Of a stretch of 16,332 nt of DNA, positions 7,722-14,515 are shown in pieces. The stretch is from Bin87 sp964502995 (GTDB lineage: Bacteria; Chloroflexota; Dehalococcoidia; Lucifugimonadales; UBA3495): contig CAZCZB010000069.1 in assembly GCA_964502995.1 (NCBI GenBank), positions 1 to 16,332 of the forward strand. Direction: 5' to 3'. The notes beneath the pieces are model-generated. The model made no database searches, was not told the DNA's origin, and was given only the letters and a program-made list of their open reading frames with translations. The translations under genes were made by a program, and so were the position numbers. The stretch's first letter is position 1; each line of letters opens with the position of its first letter.

Positions 7722-7970
7722 GCATGGATTTACGGGATAGAACGGGTTTTGGTTTTACATCGATGAACAGGATGGACAGGATTTTTTGGGAGTTGATGGA
7801 TCCTCGTTTTTGTTCGGGCGAGTGCTAGCTGCGTTGGATGGGGTTTGGTTTTACATGGATGAACAGGATGGACAGGATTTGTTTGGGGGTTGATGGATGC
7901 TTGTTGCTGGTCGGATGACAGCGAACGGGGTTGGATGGGGTTTGGGTTTACATCGATGAATCGGGATACG
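7722..7970. repeat. Degenerate tandem repeat, period about 96 bp, built around 9-mers
   Basis: The block TTTTACAT(C/G)GATGAACAGGATG... begins near 7753 and again near 7849. A decayed third copy has TTTACATCGATGAAT at 7948-7962. The ACAT anchor lies at 7757, 7853 and 7950, giving spacings of 96 and 97. Each unit also has GTTGATGGAT and GTTGGATGGGGTTTGG-like stretches. It fills nearly all of the 291-base gap between the STAND gene and the hydrolase. The apparent minus-strand ORF across it (NPVHPVH motifs) is repeat-derived. Confidence 0.7.
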
Positions 7971-8001
7971 GCATGGCGGAATTGGCTAGAGGTGAATTGA
8001 G

Positions 8002-9993
8002 ATGGCGCTGACAAGGTTGGAAATTGAGACTCGGAAACCGTTTGCCGATGGGCAGACGTTTGGCAGCGTGGGGCGATACGAGCAGATTGACGGGGTGGCG
8101 CACTTTGCGGTCGATCCGACTCACCCGGACAACGCCGTGATCTCTGATATGGCTCTCGCGCCGCGCAACGGCGACGGGATGGTGGAGTTTTCGGCCGATT
8201 TTCGCGTGTTGAAACCGGTGGACAACGACCACGGCAACGGCCGCCTGCTTCTGGACGTGGTGAACCGGGGCAAGGAACTGGCGCTCAAGAACATCAACAG
8301 CGCGCCGGACGCCCCGCCGGATGCCGACCCGCATCCGGGCAACGGCTTCCTGATGCGTTACGGCTACAGCCTGGTCTGGTGCGGTTGGCAACATGACGTT
8401 CCGGACGCCGCCGGGTTGTTCCGGTGCAACGTGCCCAACGCCATCAATGCCGACGGGTCGCCGGTTTCGGGTCGGATAGTGGTTTCGTTCCAACCGCTGG
8501 CCAACATAGACACGCAATTTCTGTCTGACCGGGAGCATCGCCCGTATCCGACGAATCACCTGGAAAGCTGGGACTCCGTTCTGACGGTGCAAGACCACGA
8601 GGACGGCGAGGAGACGGTGGTTCCGAGAGAGCGGTGGGCCTTTGGTCGTGTGGCGGACGGCCGCAGGATTCCCGATGCGGCGCACATCACGATGGACGGC
8701 GGGTTTGAGGCCGGCAAGGTTTATCGGGTGCTGTACGAGACTTCGCACGCGCCGGTGGTGGGCCTGGGTATGCTGGCGACTCGTGACATCGCGGCGTGGC
8801 TGCGTTACGGAGAATCGGACGAACAGGGCACGGCGAATCCGTTGGCCGGCGCCGTTGGACGGGCCTACGCATACGGGCGCAGCCAGAGCGGGCGGTTCCT
8901 GCGGCAGATGCTGCACGTCGGGTTGAACCGGGACGAATCGGGGCGCGTCGTTTTCGACGGGATGCTGCCGAATGTCGCGGGCGGCAAGATGGGCGAGTTC
9001 AACGTGCGGTTCGGTCAGCCATCAAGTCTGTCGAACCGTAGCGTCAACAACCTGCCGCCGTTCCTGGACCTGGAAAGGGACGGCGCGGACGGCATCCTGG
9101 CCGAAGTGACGCGGCGCGGCGTGGCTCCCAAGATCATCTACACCAACACATCGTCGGAATACTGGGGCGGGCACGGCGCGTTGGCCCACGCGACTGCGGA
9201 CGGCAAACAGGACGTGGATCTGCCGGACAACGTGCGGTCATGGCTGTTCTGCGGGACGCAGCACGCGCCAACAAACCTGCCGATTTCGGACACCAATCCG
9301 GATTCGGGAGCGCGAGGGATGCAGGCGTTGAACTACGTTGATTATCGGCCGTTGATGCGGGCAGCCCTGCATCATTTGGACCGTTGGGTTACCCATAACG
9401 AGATGCCGCCCGGCAATGGGTATCCCAATCATGCCGACGGGAGCATGGTGGAGGCGGACGAACTGGCCGAATGGTTCGGTGCGCTGCCGGGGGTGGAGTT
9501 TCCCACGCATCAGAAGTTGATGCGTCGGCTGGATTTTGGGCCGGACCGTACGATTCCCACGGTGGTGCCGCCGGCGGTTGGCGATGCGTACCCATCGATG
9601 GTTTCGGCGGTGGACGCTGACGGCAACGAGGTTGGCGGCATCAGGCTGCCGGCCGTCGAGGCGCCGCTGGCGACGTACACGGGGTGGAACGTGAGGCATC
9701 CGGATATCGGCGGGCCGGGGCAGACGATGTCGCCCGGCGGCACGGTGGTGGGCGGCGCGATACCGTTCGCCGTGACCCGTGAGGATCGCATCGCATCGGG
9801 CGACCCCAGGCCGTCGATTGAAGAGCGGTACGCGTCGCGGGAGGAATACCTCGACAGGGTTCGGGAGTGCGCCGAGAGGCTGGTGGAATCGGGGTACGCG
9901 CTGGCGGAGGATGTTGATGAATTGGTGGCGCAGGGAGGCGCGGTGTACGATGCCATCGTGCGCGTGCCGGCGGCGGTGGCGGCGGATGACTGA
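8002..9993 (+). CDS. Alpha/beta hydrolase domain-containing protein (Abhydrolase_10-type)
   Basis: 663 residues from an ATG with AGAGGTGA at 7987-7994 upstream. The N-terminal half (SVGRYEQIDGVAHFAVDP, residues 22-39; MRYGYSLVWCGWQHDVP, 118-134) and the overall length match the large 'alpha/beta hydrolase domain' family (Pfam Abhydrolase_10, by recognition). The nucleophile motif is YGRSQSGR at 291-298 with Ser294 (codon 8881-8883). YTNTSSEYWGG supplies a candidate acid residue, and CGTQHAP has the likely catalytic His421 (codon 9262-9264). All triad candidates are present, so it is probably an active cytosolic esterase, lactonase or amidase. No signal peptide is seen; the start MALTRLEIETRKPF is polar. 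Substrate unknown. It is not overlapped by neighbours and starts after the 96-bp repeats. Confidence 0.88.
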   Translation: MALTRLEIETRKPFADGQTFGSVGRYEQIDGVAHFAVDPTHPDNAVISDMALAPRNGDGMVEFSADFRVLKPVDNDHGNGRLLLDVVNRGKELALKNINSAPDAPPDADPHPGNGFLMRYGYSLVWCGWQHDVPDAAGLFRCNVPNAINADGSPVSGRIVVSFQPLANIDTQFLSDREHRPYPTNHLESWDSVLTVQDHEDGEETVVPRERWAFGRVADGRRIPDAAHITMDGGFEAGKVYRVLYETSHAPVVGLGMLATRDIAAWLRYGESDEQGTANPLAGAVGRAYAYGRSQSGRFLRQMLHVGLNRDESGRVVFDGMLPNVAGGKMGEFNVRFGQPSSLSNRSVNNLPPFLDLERDGADGILAEVTRRGVAPKIIYTNTSSEYWGGHGALAHATADGKQDVDLPDNVRSWLFCGTQHAPTNLPISDTNPDSGARGMQALNYVDYRPLMRAALHHLDRWVTHNEMPPGNGYPNHADGSMVEADELAEWFGALPGVEFPTHQKLMRRLDFGPDRTIPTVVPPAVGDAYPSMVSAVDADGNEVGGIRLPAVEAPLATYTGWNVRHPDIGGPGQTMSPGGTVVGGAIPFAVTREDRIASGDPRPSIEERYASREEYLDRVRECAERLVESGYALAEDVDELVAQGGAVYDAIVRVPAAVAADD

Positions 9994-9996
9994 TTT

Positions 9997-10023
9997 GCAT
10001 GGATGGACAAGATTGAGGTGATT
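9997..10023 (+). repeat. Decayed 9-bp repeat that contains the SD of the next gene
   Basis: GCATGGATG, GACAAGATT and GAGGTGATT are three consecutive 9-mers of the AACAGGATG/GACAGGATT family. They begin directly after the hydrolase stop. The third unit contains GAGGTGA (10015-10021), which stands seven bases before the ATG at 10029. Confidence 0.45.
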
Positions 10024-10028
10024 GAGAG

Positions 10029-10547
10029 ATGACTATTGCGGCTGTTGAGGAGGCGATTCGGCGGGTGAGGAAACAGTTGGCGGATTATGACCGTGAGAAT
10101 TACGGATGGTCGTACAACGAGACCGGAACCCGCTATGTCTTAATTGACCCGACAATTGAAGCCTTGGGATGGGATATTCACGACATGGACCATTGTGGGG
10201 TTGAGTGGCCCATGCCTCGACATGATCCTAAGGGGCGCGCGGATTACGTACTTGGCGATAAACAGGGCAAGAACGTGATCGTGATCGAGGCAAAGCGCGT
10301 GGACGTGGCGGTATGCGGGGAGCCGCGTGCGTTCGAGAAGAAACTGAGCGTCTATAGTAGGGGTATGTCAGAGGGTGTCGCCGTTCTGACCAACGGTTTG
10401 GTTTGGCGCCTTTATGAGTTGGATTCAACGCGGAGAGCGTTATGGAACAAGCGCACGGAAAAAGTGGATTTGCGAGAGGGTTACAGCAGTATCAAGGAGT
10501 CAGCGACGTTGTTGCACGCGTGGTTGAGCAAAGACAAATGGTGGTGA
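10029..10547 (+). CDS. Solo HsdR-N-like PD-(D/E)XK nuclease-domain protein
   Basis: 172 residues, ATG start with GAGGTGA at 10015-10021. The sequence follows the N-terminal nuclease domain of type I restriction R subunits (HSDR_N / HSDR_N_2 type): NETGTRYVLIDPTIEALGW (30-48, conserved Glu31), GRADYVL (69-75, Asp72) and VIEAKR (85-90, Glu87 and Lys89). It ends with LSVYSRGMSEGVAVLTNGLVWRLYE (106-130). The PD-(D/E)XK acidic residues and lysine are intact, so nuclease activity is plausible. The helicase motor of HsdR is absent and no hsdM/hsdS is nearby, so this is a stand-alone domain protein, a common accessory gene type of uncertain role. Bases 10081-10200 are 50% GC against 73% at 9661-9720 in the hydrolase, suggesting acquisition. 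The HicBA pair lies 110 bases downstream. Confidence 0.8.
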   Translation: MTIAAVEEAIRRVRKQLADYDRENYGWSYNETGTRYVLIDPTIEALGWDIHDMDHCGVEWPMPRHDPKGRADYVLGDKQGKNVIVIEAKRVDVAVCGEPRAFEKKLSVYSRGMSEGVAVLTNGLVWRLYELDSTRRALWNKRTEKVDLREGYSSIKESATLLHAWLSKDKWW

Positions 10548-10620
10548 GAAAAATGGCGGCCGCGGTAAAGATATCGCAAGGAGATACCCGAGAGGCGCTG
10601 TCAGTGCTGCCGTTCTCACC
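10543..10620. repeat. Inverted repeat spanning the nuclease-HicBA gap
   Basis: GGTGAGAA (10543-10550, overlapping the nuclease stop) and TTCTCACC (10613-10620) are perfect 8-bp arms. Beyond a small bulge, GGCGGC on the left can pair with GCTGCC on the right. The arms enclose 62 bases. It could be a 3' hairpin for the nuclease mRNA, or operator half-sites for the toxin-antitoxin operon, since a TATATT lies next to it at 10624-10629. Function unproven. Confidence 0.35.
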
Positions 10621-10657
10621 GTGATATATTCGGGTTGCCTTGGAATTGAGGTGCGTA

Positions 10658-10870
10658 ATGAAGCCAAGCAAAATTGTTTTTGAGGTGACCGAAGCGATTG
10701 AGGGTGGCTACGATGCGAGGGCGCTGGGTTACAGTATTTTCACCCAGGGCCGCGACTGGGATGACCTTAAAGCGATGGTTCAAGACGCGGTACTCTGCCA
10801 TTTTGATGACGATGACGCACAGACTATCATCCGGTTGCGGCTGGTCAGGGACGAAGTAATAGCCGTATGA
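10658..10870 (+). CDS. hicB: HicB-like antitoxin (short DUF1902/HicB-type)
   Basis: 70 residues from the ATG at 10658, with GAGGTG at 10648-10653; an earlier TTG at 10640 would overlap that ribosome binding site and is unlikely. The pattern IVFEVTEAIEGGYDARALG, then IFTQGRDWDDLKAMVQDAV, then IRLRLVRDEV is the partial ribonuclease-H-like fold of short HicB antitoxins. Small proteins of this type are often misannotated as '2-oxoisovalerate dehydrogenase'. No C-terminal HTH/RHH DNA-binding domain is present, so autorepression by HicB alone would be atypical. It should neutralise HicA by binding its active site. The stop overlaps the hicA start in ATGA (10867-10870), giving translational coupling with antitoxin first, the reverse of the classic hicA-hicB order. 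Confidence 0.85.
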   Translation: MKPSKIVFEVTEAIEGGYDARALGYSIFTQGRDWDDLKAMVQDAVLCHFDDDDAQTIIRLRLVRDEVIAV

Positions 10871-11118
10871 GCTTGCCTCGGGATATTTCCGGGGACGAGT
10901 TAGCCAACATGCTGCGTCGCCATTACGGTTACCAGGTTATTCGGCAACGGGGCAGCCATATGCGTTTGGCGAGCACCTTGCGCGGTATAGAGCACCGTGT
11001 AACTGTCCCGCGTCACCGCGAAGTGAGCATCGGCACGTTGAGCGGCATAATCTACGATGTAGCCGGTTATGTTGGCCTGACTCCTGCCGCGGTGCGCCGC
11101 GAGTTGTTCAGCAATTAG
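10867..11118 (+). CDS. hicA: HicA-like mRNA interferase toxin
   Basis: 83 residues. ISGDELANMLRRHYGYQVIRQRGSHMRLAS contains the HicA dsRBD-like fold with the catalytic GSH motif (Gly29-Ser30-His31). HRVTVPRHREVSIGTLSGIIYDVA is the conserved second half. In known HicA toxins the His is needed for ribosome-independent mRNA cleavage, and it is present here, so the toxin looks intact. It starts within the hicB stop (ATGA overlap). Its lower GC than the metabolic genes and its place next to a solo nuclease suggest one acquired cassette. Confidence 0.9.
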   Translation: MSLPRDISGDELANMLRRHYGYQVIRQRGSHMRLASTLRGIEHRVTVPRHREVSIGTLSGIIYDVAGYVGLTPAAVRRELFSN

Positions 11119-11169
11119 CACTCAACGCCGGCGACGATTCACATTTACTTCCAAAAAGGAGCAACCATT

Positions 11170-12012
11170 ATGTCCGTTGGAACTTCGATACCGTTGCCCG
11201 CCTATACGCTGGATCCGGCGTTCATGGCGCGCACGGCGGAATCACTGGGGTTTGAGTCGATCTGGTATGCGGAGCATCCGATTCTGCCGGTGCAGAGCGC
11301 GAGCCAGTTTCCCTCGGGTGGCGAGATTCCGTGGACCTACGCGCATTTTGCCGACCCGTACATAGCGCTGGCGCGGGCGTCGGGAGCGACCAGCACGATC
11401 ATGCTGGGCACGGGCATCACGCTGGTTCCCGAGCGCAACCCGCTGATGCTGGCGAAGGAGATTGCGACGCTGGACCGGATCAGCGGCGGACGGTTCATGT
11501 TCGGCATTGGCGCCGGTTGGAACCGGGAGGAAACGGAGATATTCGGCGGCGACTTTGACCATCGCTGGACGCAGACGCGGGAAGCGGTGGACGTGATGAA
11601 GGCGCTGTGGACGGAGGACGAGGCCGAATTTCACGGCACGTACTACGATTTCCCGCCCGTGAAGTCGCAGCCCAAGCCGGTGCAGCAGCCTCATCCGCCG
11701 GTGATCCTGGGCGGGTTGGCCCGGCGCGTGCTGCATCGAGTGGCGACGTGGGGCGACGGCTGGCTGCCAAACCGCATCACGCCGGCAGAACTGGAGACCA
11801 GCCGCAAACGGCTGGACGAACTGGCGGCGGCGCGTGGTCGGGATCCAAAGTCGTTGAGCATCTCGGTGTATGGGCAGGCTCCGGACGGGCAGTTGGTGCA
11901 GGACCTGCTGAACGCGGGCGCGGACCGCGTGGTGGTAAGGCCGGAACACTGCGAAACGGAAGCGGAAATGGCCGCGCAGCTGGAGCGGATCGCGGAGGCG
12001 GTGATCAAGTAA
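11170..12012 (+). CDS. LLM-class F420-dependent oxidoreductase (TIGR03619-like)
   Basis: 280 residues from an ATG preceded by a strong AAGGAG (11156-11161), eight bases away. It has the luciferase-like TIM-barrel pattern: FMARTAESLGFESIWYAEH near the N-terminus, then LARASGATSTIMLGTGITLVPERNPLMLAKE. GGRFMFGIGAGWNREE is the hallmark strand-loop of the family, followed by HRWTQTREAVDVMKALW, HPPVILGG and WGDGWLP. Such enzymes use the deazaflavin F420 (some FMN) for hydride transfer to varied substrates; the substrate is not predictable. The length is at the short end of the family but the fold seems complete. It begins 51 bases after hicA with its own ribosome binding site and is metabolic rather than part of the toxin cassette. 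Confidence 0.9.
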   Translation: MSVGTSIPLPAYTLDPAFMARTAESLGFESIWYAEHPILPVQSASQFPSGGEIPWTYAHFADPYIALARASGATSTIMLGTGITLVPERNPLMLAKEIATLDRISGGRFMFGIGAGWNREETEIFGGDFDHRWTQTREAVDVMKALWTEDEAEFHGTYYDFPPVKSQPKPVQQPHPPVILGGLARRVLHRVATWGDGWLPNRITPAELETSRKRLDELAAARGRDPKSLSISVYGQAPDGQLVQDLLNAGADRVVVRPEHCETEAEMAAQLERIAEAVIK

Positions 12013-12140
12013 TCACCGGCCAGGGCGTTCGCCGCAGGTCGATTCCCACCGTACACAGGGATTGGCGCATATTGGAGGCGGGTCCGCGGCTTTCGCAGCC
12101 ATGACGATCTCCTGACGGAACCGGCGGATTCGGGGTAATC

Positions 12141-12172
12141 AGGCAGGGTCGAATGATTATTCGCCCCTGCCT
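12141..12172. repeat. Palindromic repeat, GGGGCGAATGAT family, with AGGCAGGG arms
   Basis: AGGCAGGG-T-CGAAT...ATTCG-CCCCTGCCT. The core GAATGATTATTCGCCCC is shared with the terminal array, while the outer arm is AGGCA/TGCCT instead of GTA/TAC. A 15-bp stem has two mismatches. It lies in the 12013-12315 gap, where the only other identifiable element is the repeat at 12213-12247. Confidence 0.75.
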
Positions 12173-12212
12173 GTTGCGGTACAATTGCGCTGCGGGGCCA
12201 TGATGAGACCCC

Positions 12213-12247
12213 AAGTTCGTCCTTAGAGCGGCTCAGGACGAGCGGCC
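12213..12247 (-). repeat. Dispersed hairpin repeat (TCGTCCT...AGGACGA)
   Basis: TCGTCCT (12217-12223) pairs perfectly with AGGACGA (12235-12241) across an 11-base loop. Read on the minus strand, it gives CCGCTCGTCCTGAGCCGCTC followed by TAAGGACGAAC. This resembles the widespread intergenic repeat built on TCCTGAGCTTGTCGAAGGA; a related copy lies inside the element at 3453-3613. Confidence 0.6.
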
Positions 12248-12315
12248 AATGGAATCGCGTTGTGTGGGGAGAGGCCGCTTCGCTGGCCGGATCGCAAAAG
12301 AGGTAGAGGAAAGAG

Positions 12316-13668
12316 ATGGACCGCACCACCGAATTGCTGAGTTCTTACGCTTGCAACCTGTCGTATGAGGATTTGCCGCCGGAGGTGATCCACCAGGTGA
12401 AGCGCACCGTGGCGGATACTTTGGGCTGCGCCATCGGCGGGTACCTGAGCGAGCCGGCCAAGGTTGCGCGGAAGCTGGCGGGGGATATTTCCAGCGGGAC
12501 GCCGGCGAGGATCCTGGGCACGAACGACTACTCGTCGCTGGACATGGCGGGTTTCGCCAACGGGGTGATGGTGCGGTATCTGGACTGCAACGACTCCTAC
12601 TTTTCGCCGGGGGGCGGGCACCCGTCGGACATGATTCCGGCCTCCCTGGCGGTGGCCGACAGCGTGGAGGCGGACGGCAAGACGCTGATCACCGCGATCG
12701 CGCTGTCTTACGAGGTATTCTGCCGGATTGCGGACCACGTGCCGGACAACCAGTGGGATCAGGGGATTTTCAGCGTGATCGGCGCGGCGTGCGGCGCGGG
12801 CAAGGTGCTGGGGCTGGACGAGGAGCAGATGGGGCACGCGATTTCGCTGGCGGCGGTTCCCAACGTGCCGCTGCGGGTTACCCGCATGGGCGAGTTGTCG
12901 ATGTGGAAGGGCTGCGCGGCGGCGGCGGCCACGAGGTCGGGCGTTTTCGCGGCGCAGTTGGCCGCGGAGGGCATGACCGGGCCATTCGAGCCGTTTGAGG
13001 GGCGCAAGGGCCTTTTTGAGCAGGCGCTGGGCTTTCCGGTGGAGATCGACGCGATGGGCGGTGATGATGCCCCATTCCGCATCGTGGACACGATTTTCAA
13101 GTTTTACCCGTCGCAGATTCACACCCAGGCGCCGATTGACCTGGCGATTCAGTTGCATGAGCGGGTTCAGCCTGACGAGATCGCGTCGATCAAGATACAG
13201 TCGTACAATTCGGCTGTGAGCAGCGCGTCCACGGAGCCGGAGAAGTGGGATCCGAAGACGCGGGAGACGGCCGACCACAGCATCCCGTTCCTGTCGGCGG
13301 TTGGGCTGCGGGACGGCGCGGTTACGCCGGCGACGTTTGCGCCGGACCGGATCGCCGATCCTGGCCTCCGCACGATCATCAACAAGATGCGGATTGAGGA
13401 GAACCCTGAGTTCACGGAACGGTATCCCCAGCAGTACAACTGCCGCATGGAAGTGATCAAAAAGAACGGCCAGACCGAGATTGCCGCCACAAGCTACCCC
13501 AAGGGTCACGGGCAGAATCCGCTGAGCGACGCCGAGGTTGACGCGAAGTTCAAGCGACTGGCCTGCCCGACCATTACCGAGCAGCAGTGCGAGCAGGCGC
13601 TGGAATTGATCTGGTCGCTGGAGAACCTGCCGAATCTGCGGGGGATATTCGACAGCCTGGTGGTTTAG
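12316..13668 (+). CDS. MmgE/PrpD family protein
   Basis: 450 residues from an ATG with GAGG about six bases upstream within AGAGGAAAGAG. It shows the all-helical MmgE/PrpD N-terminal domain: LPPEVIHQVKRTVADTLGCAIGG (20-42), FANGVMVRYLDCNDSY (80-95, conserved Asp90), GGGHPSDMIPASLAVAD (99-115). Then AYEVFCRIAD-like and GELSMWKGCAAA (192-203) lead into the second domain, with the Lys198 and Cys200 region conserved. Relatives include 2-methylcitrate dehydratase (PrpD), cis-aconitate decarboxylase and iminodisuccinate epimerase, so the substrate cannot be set from family membership. No prpB/prpC neighbours are present, which argues against a classic methylcitrate operon. Single gene with its own ribosome binding site. 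Confidence 0.92.
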   Translation: MDRTTELLSSYACNLSYEDLPPEVIHQVKRTVADTLGCAIGGYLSEPAKVARKLAGDISSGTPARILGTNDYSSLDMAGFANGVMVRYLDCNDSYFSPGGGHPSDMIPASLAVADSVEADGKTLITAIALSYEVFCRIADHVPDNQWDQGIFSVIGAACGAGKVLGLDEEQMGHAISLAAVPNVPLRVTRMGELSMWKGCAAAAATRSGVFAAQLAAEGMTGPFEPFEGRKGLFEQALGFPVEIDAMGGDDAPFRIVDTIFKFYPSQIHTQAPIDLAIQLHERVQPDEIASIKIQSYNSAVSSASTEPEKWDPKTRETADHSIPFLSAVGLRDGAVTPATFAPDRIADPGLRTIINKMRIEENPEFTERYPQQYNCRMEVIKKNGQTEIAATSYPKGHGQNPLSDAEVDAKFKRLACPTITEQQCEQALELIWSLENLPNLRGIFDSLVV

Positions 13669-13800
13669 GTCCGGCATCGCTGCGGGTTGTCGCTCGCTCG
13701 GAGCGGGGTTGTTTCGAGCAGACGATTTGGGCCGCGATGGCGCGGGGCCAGAGGCGAGAATCGTTCGGATTTGATGGTTGGTTTGTGGGCGCCGGTTGGG

Positions 13801-13817
13801 GCCGGTTTGGAACCGGC
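13801..13817. repeat. Short hairpin GCCGGTT-TGG-AACCGGC
   Basis: A perfect 7-bp stem with a 3-base loop in the 274-base gap between the MmgE/PrpD gene and the sigma factor. It resembles the GGTTT..AAACC-core palindromes at 1724, 2808 and 15812 and may be a decayed member, or a terminator-like hairpin without a T-tract. The remainder of the gap has no recognisable feature apart from a TATAAA at 13891-13896. Confidence 0.4.
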
Positions 13818-13942
13818 GGCGTGGGATAATGGTGGTAGAGCCGCGTGATTTGCGGGCGCAGCCGGTAAATCCAAATGACGCCGGGCGGCGTATAAATTAT
13901 CAAACGGGGCAAACTACCTTCATATACAACGCGGAGGGTTCC

Positions 13943-14515
13943 GTGTCTGACCCCAGGCATAACGAAGACGTCCAGCACATATTGGACATCGGGAACGGCG
14001 ACGAGCGGGCATTGGAGATAGTCTATGACCGCTACGCCCAGCGAGTATATTCGCTGGCGATGTCCGTATTGAGAGACGAAGGACTGGCTGAGGACGCGCT
14101 GCAAGAGGTGTTCTCAAACATCTGGTTGAAAGCGGGGAGTTACCGGCCGGAGAAGTCGGCGCCGGGGACGTGGATCATGTCGGTGGCGCATCACAAAATC
14201 GTGGACTTTTACCGTTCGAGGCGGCGAACCACGGATCATACCGCGCAGCCCGAGATGGAAACGCTGATGCGAATACCCGACCAGAAGGTGAGCGTGGAGC
14301 AGGAGGTAGAGCGCAGTTTCAACGCCCGGCTGGTGAGAGCGGCGCTGAATGAATTGCCCCGGGAACAGAGCCAGCCGTTGTATCTGTCGGCATGGCACGG
14401 CTACAGCCAATCCGAGATTGCCACCATGCTGGACATACCGCTTGGGACGGTGAAAACCAGGATGCGACTTGGGATGCAAAAACTGAAGGCAGCGCTTGAA
14501 GAATATGTGGCCTGA
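13943..14515 (+). CDS. ECF-type RNA polymerase sigma factor (sigma-70 family)
   Basis: 190 residues from GTG 13943, chosen because GGAGG (13933-13937) stands five bases upstream. An in-frame ATG at 13829 has no good ribosome binding site, would add 38 residues of non-conserved sequence and lies upstream of a TATAAA (13891) that may be the promoter. Region 2 spans about residues 24-90, with ALEIVYDRYAQRVYSLA, LAEDALQEVFSNIWLK and GTWIMSVAHHKIVDFYR. Region 4 spans about 130-186 with the helix-turn-helix YSQSEIATMLDIPLGTVKTR. Region 3 is absent, as in ECF factors. It directs RNA polymerase to a small regulon and is held by the anti-sigma encoded next, whose start overlaps its last codons by 11 bases. 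Confidence 0.93.
   Translation: MSDPRHNEDVQHILDIGNGDERALEIVYDRYAQRVYSLAMSVLRDEGLAEDALQEVFSNIWLKAGSYRPEKSAPGTWIMSVAHHKIVDFYRSRRRTTDHTAQPEMETLMRIPDQKVSVEQEVERSFNARLVRAALNELPREQSQPLYLSAWHGYSQSEIATMLDIPLGTVKTRMRLGMQKLKAALEEYVA

Noticed and set aside
5548..7725. 725-codon antisense open frame under the STAND gene
   Set aside because: GC-rich codon bias on the sense strand removes stops on the other strand. The translation is Arg/His/Gln-rich nonsense, and the sense frame has clear domains.
7730..8014. Minus-strand ORF with NPVHPVH motifs
   Set aside because: It is a translation of the 9-mer/96-bp intergenic repeat and not a gene.
10029..10547. Type I restriction-modification system
   Set aside because: Only the nuclease domain is present; no helicase region, HsdM or HsdS within the window.
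12223..13677. 484-codon antisense open frame under the MmgE/PrpD gene
   Set aside because: Same cause; Arg/His-rich translation with no domain, opposite a clear family member.
13809..13830. ECF-type autoregulated promoter (GGAACC -35) upstream of the sigma gene
   Set aside because: GGAACC is part of the hairpin at 13801-13817, and no GTC/CGTC-like -10 occurs at the expected 16-17 base spacing.
13778..13942. Longer N-terminus for the sigma factor (from 13778 or ATG 13829)
   Set aside because: The extra residues are not sigma-like, have no ribosome binding site and span a gap with a hairpin and a TATAAA; GTG 13943 has a good GGAGG.
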